A stretch of DNA of 15,083 bases from CAYUYM01 sp964449305 (GCA_964449305.1 CAYUYM010000076.1:1-15083); one strand, 5' to 3'. Shown: positions 6,172 to 13,519, numbered from the stretch's first letter. Made by a program: numbers and translations. The notes: generated by a model not told the origin, from the letters alone.

Positions 6172-7799
6172 AGCCTGTTGTCCGCAGTCTCCTTTATTCC
6201 AGTGCAACAGGGCTCCTCCTTGGGGCGGCTTTTCCTCCGGTGCCTGTCGGGTTCACCGCATTCATCGGCTTCATTCCACTTCTGCACCTCCTGGACGGCG
6301 AAACCCGTCTCGGCCGAACCTTCCGACGCTCCTACATCGCCTTCCTCATCATGAACCTCACCACGGTGTATTGGATTTCCGGCTGGACGGGTGACGACAT
6401 ATGGTTGAAGGTGGCCGGCGTCGTTGTCAACCTGGTCCATCCGCTGCTGTTTACTCTGCCGATGCTTGTGTATGTGATGGTGCAGCGCAGGCTTGGCCGG
6501 GAACGCGCCCTCTGGGCGTTTCCCGCCATCTGGGTGACGTATGAGTATCTGGCGCATCTTCCGGAGCTGAGTTTCCCCTGGCTCCTTCTGGCCAACACGC
6601 AGACCTATCAGACGCGGATGATCGATTTCATCAGCGTCACCGGGCCGTTCGGTGTGAGCCTGTGGATCGTGACGATCAATGTGCTTCTCTTCCAGATCTG
6701 GTGGAGATTCCGGACGGGGTCATCCTGGCGGTCACGGGGGGTGCTTCGCATCGCTGGAGCAGTGGCAGCCGTGTACCTCGTTCCGGCGCTCCTCATGTGG
6801 GGGTTCGAACCGACCCCACGGGAAGAAGGGAGCATCCGGGTCGGCATTGTCCAGCCCGACATCAATCCCTACGAAAAATGGAGCAGGAGCGACAGCCCGT
6901 TGAGCAAGTTGCAATCGCTGACAACCCTGTACGACAGCCTTGTGATCCACGACCAACCCGACGTCGTTCTCTTTCCCGAGACCGCAATACCGTTTCGCAT
7001 TCTCATGCAGGATTTCGGCCCGGAGTATGAATGGTTCAGGCGGCACATCGACAGCATGGGCGTGCCTGTCCTCACAGGCTTTCCTGATCTGGTGTGGTAT
7101 GTCGACGCACCGGCTCCCACCGGCGCCAAGCGTGTCCAGGGAACGGAGCACCGATACAACGATTTCAACAGTGCCATGCTTGTGCCCGCCGGTGCAGGAA
7201 GACCCCAGATCTATCACAAGTCGCGTCTGACACCCATGTCGGAACGCGTGCCCTACATGGAACACCTGCCGTTTCTCGAGGACGCCCTGAACTGGGGGGT
7301 CGGCATCAGCAGTTGGGGGCTCGGCAATGACACAACAGTATTCAGCCTGTCGCTCGCCCGCGGTGGAGCCGTCCGTCTCTGGCCGATGATCTGTTACGAG
7401 ACGTTGTATCCGTCTTTTGTGGCCGGTTTCGTGGACCGTGGCGCGCAGGTGTTGGCGGTGATCACCAATGACGGGTGGTTCGGCAGGACCTCGGGGCCTC
7501 ACCAGTTGCAGCGATACACCGTGCTACGGGCCATGGAGAATCGCCGGGCGGTGGCGCGCTGTGCCAACAACGGCATCAGCTGTTTCATCGATCCGCTGGG
7601 CCATGTGCGTGCTGAGACGGCGCTCTACGCGCGTGGAACGATCTGCGAATCGATCCCCGTCACGTCCGTCACCACGGTGTACACGCGGCTGGGCGATTGG
7701 CCTGCACTGCTGTGTGTGCTCATCACGCTCGGGCTTCTGATCGCCGCCCCCATCCATCACCATCGAAACAGAAAGAGGAAGGACGACGTCAATGATTGA
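6168..7799 (+). CDS. lnt: Apolipoprotein N-acyltransferase
   Basis: Lnt transfers an acyl chain from phospholipid to the N-terminal cysteine of lipoproteins in the inner membrane, the last step of lipoprotein maturation in diderms. The 543-residue protein has an N-terminal membrane region (about 1-215 with several hydrophobic helices), a nitrilase-like periplasmic catalytic domain (about 222-500, starting IRVGIVQPDINPYEKW), and a final hydrophobic helix (about 512-528) before a basic tail. The catalytic triad is visible: Glu271 in FPETAIPF, Lys351 in YHKSRLTPMSERVPY and Cys409 in MICYETLYP. The conserved NDGWFG follows. The start is GTG at 6168, overlapping the PAP2 stop as GTGA. Its 3' end overlaps the threonine aldolase by 8 bp. 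Confidence 0.97.
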   Translation: MKPVVRSLLYSSATGLLLGAAFPPVPVGFTAFIGFIPLLHLLDGETRLGRTFRRSYIAFLIMNLTTVYWISGWTGDDIWLKVAGVVVNLVHPLLFTLPMLVYVMVQRRLGRERALWAFPAIWVTYEYLAHLPELSFPWLLLANTQTYQTRMIDFISVTGPFGVSLWIVTINVLLFQIWWRFRTGSSWRSRGVLRIAGAVAAVYLVPALLMWGFEPTPREEGSIRVGIVQPDINPYEKWSRSDSPLSKLQSLTTLYDSLVIHDQPDVVLFPETAIPFRILMQDFGPEYEWFRRHIDSMGVPVLTGFPDLVWYVDAPAPTGAKRVQGTEHRYNDFNSAMLVPAGAGRPQIYHKSRLTPMSERVPYMEHLPFLEDALNWGVGISSWGLGNDTTVFSLSLARGGAVRLWPMICYETLYPSFVAGFVDRGAQVLAVITNDGWFGRTSGPHQLQRYTVLRAMENRRAVARCANNGISCFIDPLGHVRAETALYARGTICESIPVTSVTTVYTRLGDWPALLCVLITLGLLIAAPIHHHRNRKRKDDVND

Positions 7800-8817
7800 T
7801 CTGCGGAGTGATACCGTCACCAGGCCCGATGCAGACATGCTGCGGGCCATGAGCACCGCCGAGGTGGGGGATGATGTCTACGGCGAGGATCCCACCACGA
7901 ACGCCCTGCAGGAGCGTGTGGCGGCGATGTTTGGCAAGGAGGCTGGTCTGTTCGTCCCTTCAGGGTCCATGAGCAACCAGCTCGCCATCCGCGCCCACAC
8001 GCAGCCGGGGGATGAAGTGATCGTGGAGGGGGAGTGCCACATCTTTCACTACGAGACTGCCGGTCCCGCCGTGCTCTCGGGCGTGCAACTCCACCATGTC
8101 CGCGGCAGCAATGGTGTGATGCGTGTGGAGGACGTGGAGGCGGCCATCAGGCCATCCGAGTATTACTTCGCGCGCACAAGGCTTGTCTGTCTGGAAAACA
8201 CGCACAACAGGGCCGGCGGCACCATCCATCCGCTGGAAGTGATGCAGGATGTGCGCGAGCTCGCCACCCATCGTGGTCTTGCAGTGCACATCGATGGAGC
8301 ACGCATCTGGAACGCCCACGTGGCAACCGGCATCCCGTTCTCTGACTACGGTGCCTGTTGCGACACGATGTCTGTGTGCTTCTCCAAGGGGTTGGGTGCA
8401 CCCGTTGGTTCGATGCTTCTGGGAAGCAGGGAGTTCATCACACACGCGCACCGTTTCCGCAAGGTGTTCGGCGGTGCGATGCGGCAGATTGGTGTGCTCA
8501 CCGCCGCCTGCAACCACGCGATCGATCACAACCTGCCGCGGCTTGCGGCTGATCACGAGCATGCGCACTTGCTCGCCACGGAGTTGCAGGACCGCGCAAC
8601 ATTTCATGTGGATATCGGGCGTGTTCACACGAACATGGTGTTTCTCGATTTCACTCATTCGACCATGAGCCCGGTGCAGGCACAGGAGCTTCTCTTCTCC
8701 CATGGCATACTCGCCGGCCAGGGAGGCAACAACACGGTCCGCCTCGTCTTCCACCTGGACATCAGCAGGGAGATGACGGAACGGGCCATCAGCATTATCA
8801 GGACGCTTTTCCCATGA
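7792..8817 (+). CDS. Low-specificity L-threonine aldolase
   Basis: This PLP enzyme of fold type I cleaves L-threonine or L-allo-threonine to glycine and acetaldehyde. The 341-residue protein begins MIDLRSDTVTRP, a hallmark of the family. It contains GDDVYGEDPTTN (26-37), HIDGARIWNA (166-175) with PLP-contacting Asp168 and Arg171, and CFSKGLGAPVGS with the Schiff-base Lys199. Length and motifs are normal. The ATG at 7792 lies inside the last codons of lnt (8-bp overlap) and is preceded by a purine-rich AAGAGGAAGGA (7773-7783), so unlike its operon neighbours it has its own good ribosome binding site. The metabolic link to the envelope genes around it is not obvious. The stereospecificity (ltaE-like or strict L-allo form) cannot be read from the sequence. 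Confidence 0.93.
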   Translation: MIDLRSDTVTRPDADMLRAMSTAEVGDDVYGEDPTTNALQERVAAMFGKEAGLFVPSGSMSNQLAIRAHTQPGDEVIVEGECHIFHYETAGPAVLSGVQLHHVRGSNGVMRVEDVEAAIRPSEYYFARTRLVCLENTHNRAGGTIHPLEVMQDVRELATHRGLAVHIDGARIWNAHVATGIPFSDYGACCDTMSVCFSKGLGAPVGSMLLGSREFITHAHRFRKVFGGAMRQIGVLTAACNHAIDHNLPRLAADHEHAHLLATELQDRATFHVDIGRVHTNMVFLDFTHSTMSPVQAQELLFSHGILAGQGGNNTVRLVFHLDISREMTERAISIIRTLFP

Positions 8818-9263
8818 ATCCCATCCAACAATTTCGACACTGTCACCCGATCCGGGTCAGGACCTATCAGGTGGACCGACAGAACGTGGTTCACAACATC
8901 TGGTACTTCTACTACTTCGAGGAGGCCCGGGTGGAGTTCATTCGCACGCTCGGGTTGGCCGTCGATGCCGACACGTTTGTCGGGCACACGCGCTTCTACG
9001 TTGCACACAACGCCTGCGACTACCTTTCACCTGCATTGTTCGATCGTGAGCTCGACATCCTGACGCGCATCTCCCGTGTGGGCACGTCGAGCATCACCTT
9101 CGAACACCTGGCCGTGGAGCGTGACACTGGGCGTGCCCTGGCGCGGGGCTCGCACGTCCTGGTCCATGTCAGCACGGAGACAGACCGCCCGGAGCGCATT
9201 CCCGAGGCGATGCGGGAACTGATCCGGGCGCATGAAGGTGGAGAGGTTTTCGCGGAAGCGTAA
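8814..9263 (+). CDS. YbgC/FcbC-type hot-dog acyl-CoA thioesterase
   Basis: This 149-residue single-domain protein of the 4HBT hot-dog family should hydrolyse acyl-CoA thioesters in the cytoplasm. The N-terminal signature RTYQVDRQNVVHNIWY is followed by FYYFEEARVEF. Asp21 aligns with the catalytic aspartate of the YxDTDxxGVVYH motif in YbgC proteins, although the usual DTDxxG is changed to VDRQN. The rest (FVGHTRFYVAHNACDYLSPALFDRELDILTRI) matches the family's second strand region. In proteobacteria ybgC accompanies the tol-pal envelope genes; no tol or pal is here. The ATG overlaps the threonine aldolase stop by 4 bp, and this is the last gene of the operon. Only 15 bp separate its stop from the convergent arginine decarboxylase gene. 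The substrate chain length is unknown. Confidence 0.88.
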   Translation: MNPIQQFRHCHPIRVRTYQVDRQNVVHNIWYFYYFEEARVEFIRTLGLAVDADTFVGHTRFYVAHNACDYLSPALFDRELDILTRISRVGTSSITFEHLAVERDTGRALARGSHVLVHVSTETDRPERIPEAMRELIRAHEGGEVFAEA

Positions 9264-9278
9264 GGCGGAGGGCGCCTG

Positions 9279-9821
9279 TCAGGGGAGGAGGATGGCGCAG
9301 GAAATGACAGTGGTCCAGAGCCCCTTTTTTCCCTCGGCAGACTGTGTGACATTAAACGTGCGGAAGATCTTGCCGGTCGCCTTGAACACCTGTTCACGTT
9401 CATCCCATGCCGATTCCGCGTCGAAATCAACGCCAAGCGTTGTGGCGAGCATCGTTGCTGCAAGGTCCTCGGCATAGTCACCAGCCACCTTGGATGTCTC
9501 GCCGAATGGGTGGTGCTCGGAGAGATAGCCGTAGTGCGAGCCCTTGGTCGGCATTGCGACACCGATGGAGGCTGCAATGAGGCGGTTGGCCTCATTGGTC
9601 GCGTTTCGTGCCATCACCACGAATGTCACCTGACCAGGTTGAAGGAGCTTCAGGCACTCCTTTTTCGTGAGGATGCGGCACCCTGGGGGGAAGATGCTGG
9701 ACACCGTCACGATGTTCTGCTGCTCGACATCGGCTGCACGCAGCGCGAGTTCAAATGACTGAAGATACTCCTTGTGACGGCCTACGCCCTTCGTGAAAAA
9801 GATTTTGGTTGGAACGAACAA
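9279..9821 (-). CDS. Pyruvoyl-dependent arginine decarboxylase
   Basis: The enzyme decarboxylates arginine to agmatine, the first step of one polyamine route, and uses a covalently bound pyruvoyl group instead of PLP. The proenzyme cleaves itself at a Ser-Ser bond. Here VSSIFPPG (40-47) gives cleavage between Ser41 and Ser42, with Ser42 becoming the pyruvoyl group of the alpha chain. GYLSEHHPFGET (98-109) is the second conserved block, with Glu102 a candidate catalytic acid. The length of 180 residues is normal for the archaeal/bacterial family. The start is a TTG at 9819-9821, supported by a full GGAGG (9829-9833) seven bases upstream and the absence of another in-frame start. It follows tyrS by 27 bp and is probably the last gene of the smpB-tyrS operon. 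Arginine specificity is taken from the family; related pyruvoyl decarboxylases could differ. Confidence 0.92.
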   Translation of the reverse strand: MFVPTKIFFTKGVGRHKEYLQSFELALRAADVEQQNIVTVSSIFPPGCRILTKKECLKLLQPGQVTFVVMARNATNEANRLIAASIGVAMPTKGSHYGYLSEHHPFGETSKVAGDYAEDLAATMLATTLGVDFDAESAWDEREQVFKATGKIFRTFNVTQSAEGKKGLWTTVISCAILLP

Positions 9822-9828
9822 TGCACGA

Positions 9829-9833
9829 CCTCC
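9829..9833 (-). promoter_or_regulatory. Ribosome binding site that fixes a TTG start
   Basis: GGAGG on the minus strand, seven bases before the TTG at 9819-9821, is a full Shine-Dalgarno match at good spacing. It supports TTG as the real start of the pyruvoyl-dependent arginine decarboxylase. The in-frame codons just upstream (GCA, CGT, GGT, GGA, ACT) offer no alternative. Confidence 0.8.
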
Positions 9834-9848
9834 AGTATCGTTGTTGCG

Positions 9849-11084
9849 TTAATCGGAATACACCACTTTCAAGAAACGCCGTTTTCCCACTTTGATGACG
9901 CACTCACCAGCGGCCGGCAATATAGCAAATCTGTCCGTGATTTTCGTGCCATTGAGGGATATCGCGGACTGTTTCATGAGCTGGAATCCCTCGCTCTTCG
10001 ATTTCACCAGACCGGCTTCGAGGATGGCGTCGAGCAGCGGCTTTTCCGTTCCCGCCGGCAGCGTGAGCACGTCCATCGATTCGGGTTCCAGCTTGTTGAC
10101 GAAGAGGCGGTCGAAATGCTCCTCAGCAGCGACTGATTGTTCGGTGCCATGAAAGCGTGCCGTGATGGACCGCGCCAGTGCACGCTTCACATCCCGAGGA
10201 TGGGCCGTGCCAGCATCGAGATCGGAGGCGAGCTGATCGATCGCCTGTGGGGACAGGGCGGTGCACAACCGATGGTAGGTGATGAGCAGCGTGTCGGGGA
10301 TGGACAACGTCTTGCCGTACATGTCCTCCGGCGTGTCGGTGAAGGCAATGTAATTGCCCAGGGATTTGCTCATCTTCTCGGTGCCGTCGGTGCCGACGAG
10401 GAGGGGCATGGTGAGGATGACCTGCGGTTCCACGCCGTACTCACGCTGGATCTCGCGACCGACGAGGAGGTTGAATTTCTGATCCGTGCCACCGAGTTCC
10501 ACGTCGGCCCTGATGGCGACGGAGTCGTAGGCCTGGGCGAGGGGATAGAGAAACTCATGGATGGATATCGGCGTCTGGGAGCGGAAGCGTTTCTCGAAGT
10601 CATCACGTTCGATCATGCGTGCCACCGTGTATTTCGAGGTCAGCTTGATGACATCCTCGAAGGTCAGTCGACCGAGCCACTCCGAGTTGTACTCGATGGA
10701 CACGTTTGAGGCGTCGAGAATCATCGATGCCTGTTCGAAGTAGCTCTGGCCGTTGCGCCGTGTCTCCTCGAGGCTCAGCGACGGCCGGCTCTCGTTCTTT
10801 CCGGATGGATCGCCGATCATGCCGGTGAAATCACCGACAATGAGGATGGCTTGATGTCCCAGATCCTGGAACTGGCGCATCTTGCCCAGGACAACGGCAT
10901 GGCCGAGATGGAGGTCCGGGCGGCTGGGGTCACAGCCGAGCTTGACACGCATCGGTTTCCCGGTGGCGATGGATCGCTCGATTTTGCGGACGAGCTCCTC
11001 TTCGGGGATGATCTCGACCGCGTTGCTGCGGATGGCATCCATCTGTACGTTGACGGATGGAAAGGTGATGGAGTCAGTCGTCAT
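9849..11084 (-). CDS. tyrS: Tyrosyl-tRNA synthetase
   Basis: TyrRS is a class I aminoacyl-tRNA synthetase that charges tRNA-Tyr. The 411-residue protein has the Rossmann catalytic domain with the HIGH-type motif HLGH (59-62) and GDFTGMIGDPSGK (84-96). It also has the tyrosine-pocket blocks YPLAQAYDS (180-188) and LGGTDQKFN (197-205), and an intact KMSKS (237-241). An S4 RNA-binding domain occupies about residues 345-411 (LLDAILEAGLVKSKSEGFQLMKQ...). The sequence resembles the TyrZ-like branch rather than the E. coli type, judged from the spacing between signature motifs; this assignment is tentative. The ATG at 11082-11084 lies inside the end of smpB (11-bp overlap), so the two genes are co-transcribed and probably coupled. 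The arginine decarboxylase follows after 27 bp. Confidence 0.97.
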   Translation of the reverse strand: MTTDSITFPSVNVQMDAIRSNAVEIIPEEELVRKIERSIATGKPMRVKLGCDPSRPDLHLGHAVVLGKMRQFQDLGHQAILIVGDFTGMIGDPSGKNESRPSLSLEETRRNGQSYFEQASMILDASNVSIEYNSEWLGRLTFEDVIKLTSKYTVARMIERDDFEKRFRSQTPISIHEFLYPLAQAYDSVAIRADVELGGTDQKFNLLVGREIQREYGVEPQVILTMPLLVGTDGTEKMSKSLGNYIAFTDTPEDMYGKTLSIPDTLLITYHRLCTALSPQAIDQLASDLDAGTAHPRDVKRALARSITARFHGTEQSVAAEEHFDRLFVNKLEPESMDVLTLPAGTEKPLLDAILEAGLVKSKSEGFQLMKQSAISLNGTKITDRFAILPAAGECVIKVGKRRFLKVVYSD

Positions 11085-11526
11085 GTGTTCGCAGTTGCCT
11101 CCGTGCTTCGTCCTTTTTCAGCGCCTCGCGCTTGTCATGGAGTTTCTTTCCCCGGCAGATCCCGATCTCGATCTTGACGTGGGGGCCCTTGAAGTACACC
11201 CGCAAGGGGATGAGTGTCAGGCCCTTTTCCTGGGCCTTCACCTGAAGTTTTCGGATTTCCCGCCTGTGGGCAAGAAGCTTTCTCGTCCTGCGCGGGTCAT
11301 GATTGTGGATGCTGCCTTTTTCGAATGGACTGATGGAAAGGCTGAAGAGCAGCAACTCTCCGCCCTCGACGCTGGCATAGGCATCCTGGAAGTTGACCAG
11401 GCCAGCCCGCACGGACTTGACCTCGGTGCCCACCAGCACAATGCCCACCTCGAGTGTCCCGTCCACGAAGTATTCATGGCGGGCCCGGCGGTTGGTGGCG
11501 ATGGTACGTTCTTCCTCGGATTTCAT
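11074..11526 (-). CDS. smpB: SsrA-binding protein SmpB
   Basis: SmpB binds tmRNA and delivers it to stalled ribosomes for trans-translation. From the ATG at 11524-11526 it is 150 residues, the family's usual length. The start MKSEEERTIATNRRARHEYFV leads into DGTLEVGIVLVGTEVKSVRAG, and the tmRNA-binding beta barrel continues through LFSLSISPFEKGS and RRTRKLLAHRREI. It ends with the basic tail KLHDKREALKKDEARRQL that enters the decoding centre. A TTG eight codons further upstream (11548-11550) is in frame, but it would lie almost at the predicted transcription start and adds residues atypical of the family, so the ATG is preferred. Neither start has a clear Shine-Dalgarno. It is the first gene of the smpB-tyrS-arginine decarboxylase set. 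No ssrA (tmRNA) gene is seen in the window. Confidence 0.95.
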   Translation of the reverse strand: MKSEEERTIATNRRARHEYFVDGTLEVGIVLVGTEVKSVRAGLVNFQDAYASVEGGELLLFSLSISPFEKGSIHNHDPRRTRKLLAHRREIRKLQVKAQEKGLTLIPLRVYFKGPHVKIEIGICRGKKLHDKREALKKDEARRQLRTHDD

Positions 11527-11559
11527 GGCGGTGATGGTGAGAGTCCACAAAAGATGACA

Positions 11560-11588
11560 AGTATAGGCAATCCCGTTCAGACGTGCAA
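11560..11588 (-). promoter_or_regulatory. Sigma-70-type promoter for smpB-tyrS
   Basis: On the minus strand, TTGCAC (11583-11588), a 17-bp spacer and TATACT (11560-11565) make a near-consensus promoter. The start of transcription would lie near 11553, leaving a leader of about 27 nt before the smpB ATG at 11526. Its -35 box faces that of the rimP promoter across 37 bp. Confidence 0.75.
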
Positions 11589-11625
11589 TTGCATCGGGAA
11601 AATGCGTCAGAATTCAGAATTTACT

Positions 11626-11654
11626 TTGCATCTCTGCACTTTCTCCACTATATT
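11626..11654 (+). promoter_or_regulatory. Sigma-70-type promoter for rimP-nusA-infB
   Basis: TTGCAT (11626-11631), a 17-bp spacer and TATATT (11649-11654) form a good plus-strand promoter. Transcription should begin near 11661, about 40 nt before the GTG chosen as the rimP start and just ahead of the palindrome at 11667-11683. Confidence 0.7.
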
Positions 11655-11666
11655 TGAAGGCTGATG

Positions 11667-11688
11667 TGTGGGAAATTCCCACATTTTT
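11667..11688 (+). promoter_or_regulatory. Hairpin/palindrome with T-tract in the rimP leader, possible attenuator or operator
   Basis: TGTGGGAAATTCCCACA (11667-11683) has 8-bp arms that are perfect complements around a single central A. TTTTT (11684-11688) and AATTT follow directly. As RNA it folds into a stem of about 7 bp with a tight 3-nt loop followed by U residues, the form of a small intrinsic terminator. As DNA it is a symmetric protein site. It lies between the predicted transcription start (about 11661) and the rimP GTG at 11701, so either reading implies control of rimP-nusA-infB. The stem is short and the loop tight, so termination may be weak. Confidence 0.5.
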
Positions 11689-11700
11689 AATTTATACGAG

Positions 11701-12150
11701 GTGACAAAGATAGAACAGGCAACGGAACAGATCAACGCCATCATCGAAGAGTGTGGAGCTCGTCTCGTCGCCGTGGAGAAACGGGGGGGGAAGCAGCATC
11801 CACGACTCGAGTTTCTGGTGGATACCGAGACGGGCATCACTTCCGGAGAGCTTGCCACAATCACGAAGCGGATTGTGACCTTTCTCGATGAAACCTTCCC
11901 AGACGAGGACCAGACCATCCTTGTGTCCTCTCCCGGTCTTGACCGCCCCCTGGTGTTTCCCTGGCAATACCGCCGCCATGCGGGGCATCAGGTGGAACTC
12001 ACCATCGGATCGGAACCGGATCGCGTCATTCTTCATGGGGTGATCGCGAATGCCACCGACGACGTCCTGACCATCGATCGCAAGGGCGTGACACAGGAGA
12101 TCCCGTTCACCACCATCACACACGCGGTGATGCGCATCTCGTTGAAATGA
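11701..12150 (+). CDS. rimP: Ribosome maturation factor RimP
   Basis: RimP binds the 30S subunit and is needed for its late maturation. From the GTG at 11701 the protein is 149 residues, almost exactly the E. coli length. It reads VTKIEQATEQINAIIEECGA, then LEFLVDTETGITSGELA in the N-terminal domain, and has the highly conserved SSPGLDRPL (76-84) before the C-terminal SH3-like barrel. The frame is open further back to a GTG at 11668, but those 11 residues would be encoded by the leader palindrome and are not family-like. The Shine-Dalgarno before 11701 is poor. The gene heads the rimP-nusA-infB operon, a gene order conserved across most bacteria; nusA follows after 40 bp. Confidence 0.94.
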   Translation: MTKIEQATEQINAIIEECGARLVAVEKRGGKQHPRLEFLVDTETGITSGELATITKRIVTFLDETFPDEDQTILVSSPGLDRPLVFPWQYRRHAGHQVELTIGSEPDRVILHGVIANATDDVLTIDRKGVTQEIPFTTITHAVMRISLK

Positions 12151-12190
12151 CACCCGTTCCTCATTTGGATATTCTGGAGGTTGAAAGGCA

Positions 12191-13519
12191 ATGAAGAAAA
12201 AGCAGGCGGATCTGAAACAGCACGAACGGCTGCAGCACGAGCGGGAGGAGGCGATCATCGACTCCTTCAGCCAGATGACGCGTGAGAAGGCCATCGAACG
12301 CGACCGGTTGTCGTCCGTGTTGGAGGACATCTTCGGCATGATGGTCCGCAAGAAATACGGGCCCAATGCGAACTTCGATGTGGTGGTGAATCCCGACAAG
12401 GGGCATCTGGAGATCTACCTCATCCGCGAAATCGTGGAGGTTGTGGAGGATCCCTCGCTGCAGATCGACCTCGAGACGGCACGGCAGAAGACTGCGGAAA
12501 TGGGGGGAGACGATGCCACAGAGCTGGAAATCGGCGAGGAGTTCGTCGAGGTGCTCAATTTACAGGAATTCGGCCGCCGCCTGGTCTCCACGGCGAAGCA
12601 GAACATGAACCAGCGCGTCAAGGAGATCGAGAAGGACCTCATCTATGACGAGTATCACGCCAAGATCGGTGAGATCGTGGTGGGCGATGTGCATCAGGTG
12701 CGCCGCAACGACGTGCTCATCAACCACAGCCGCACCGAGCTCATTCTGCCGAAGAGCGAGCAGATCGCCAAGGAACGCTATCGCAAGGGCGACGTCATCC
12801 GCTGTGTGGTGAAGGACGTTGTGCGGAAGGGAAGCGGCATGCCGACGGTGATCGTTTCACGCGCTGACTCCCTGTTCCTCCAGAAACTCTTCGAGCTCGA
12901 GATTCCGGAGATCTACGATGGTGTCATCACGATCCGGAAGATCGCCCGTGAGCCGGGTGAGCGCGCCAAGGTGGCCGTGCAGTCGCATGACGACCGCATC
13001 GACGCTGTGGGCGCATGTGTGGGCATGAAGGGTGTGCGCATCCACGCCATCGTCCGGGAGCTCAACAACGAGAACATCGACGTCATCAATTACTCGGAGG
13101 ATCCGCAGACCTTCATCCAGCGCGCGCTGGCGCCGGCGAAGCTGATCGACATCAAGATCGACCGCGGTCGCCGCGTTGCAGCGGTGCACGTGGCCCCGGA
13201 CCAGGCGTCACTCGCCATCGGTCGTGCAGGGCAGAACATCCGGCTCGCCTCCGAGCTCACCGGATTCCGTCTCGAGATCATCAAGCAGGGCGAAGAGATC
13301 CGACAGAAGATGGAGGAATACGAGATCGACCTCGATGAATTCGTCCAGGATCTTGGGCAGGAACTGGTGACCACGCTCAAGGAGGCAGGCTACTCCACCG
13401 CCAACGAGGTGATCGAAGCCTCCCTGTCCGACCTGCTCAGCAAGCTGCCGGGCACCTCGGTGGAGAAGATCAACGACATCGTGCTCGTGATGAAGCGGGC
13501 ATTCGACGAACCGGAATAG
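12191..13519 (+). CDS. nusA: Transcription termination/antitermination factor NusA
   Basis: NusA binds RNA polymerase and nascent RNA, affecting pausing, termination and antitermination. The 442-residue protein has the N-terminal polymerase-binding domain (about 20-140), an S1 domain (about 157-225), KH1 with GMKGVRIHAI (278-287), KH2 with IGRAGQNI (343-350), and a short helical/helix-hairpin-helix-like C-terminal region (about 385-437). It lacks the two acidic repeats of E. coli NusA, as is usual outside the proteobacteria. A charged stretch of about 20 residues (MKKKQADLKQHERLQHEREE) precedes the normal family N-terminus. The ATG at 12191 is supported by GGAGG (12176-12180) ten bases upstream. 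The motif ELNNENIDVINYS resembles FCB-group NusA. infB follows after 65 bp. Confidence 0.97.
   Translation: MKKKQADLKQHERLQHEREEAIIDSFSQMTREKAIERDRLSSVLEDIFGMMVRKKYGPNANFDVVVNPDKGHLEIYLIREIVEVVEDPSLQIDLETARQKTAEMGGDDATELEIGEEFVEVLNLQEFGRRLVSTAKQNMNQRVKEIEKDLIYDEYHAKIGEIVVGDVHQVRRNDVLINHSRTELILPKSEQIAKERYRKGDVIRCVVKDVVRKGSGMPTVIVSRADSLFLQKLFELEIPEIYDGVITIRKIAREPGERAKVAVQSHDDRIDAVGACVGMKGVRIHAIVRELNNENIDVINYSEDPQTFIQRALAPAKLIDIKIDRGRRVAAVHVAPDQASLAIGRAGQNIRLASELTGFRLEIIKQGEEIRQKMEEYEIDLDEFVQDLGQELVTTLKEAGYSTANEVIEASLSDLLSKLPGTSVEKINDIVLVMKRAFDEPE

Noticed and set aside
6732..7502. 256-codon open frame opposite lnt
   Set aside because: It is antisense to a gene with an intact catalytic triad and has no family resemblance.
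7960..8754. 264-codon open frame opposite the threonine aldolase
   Set aside because: It is a shadow of a well-supported gene, with no motif of its own.
11527..11550. TTG at 11550 as the smpB start
   Set aside because: It sits almost at the predicted transcription start and adds residues not seen in SmpB proteins; the ATG at 11526 fits the family.
11668..11700. GTG at 11668 as the rimP start
   Set aside because: The extra residues are encoded by the leader palindrome and T-tract and are not conserved in RimP; the GTG at 11701 gives the standard length.
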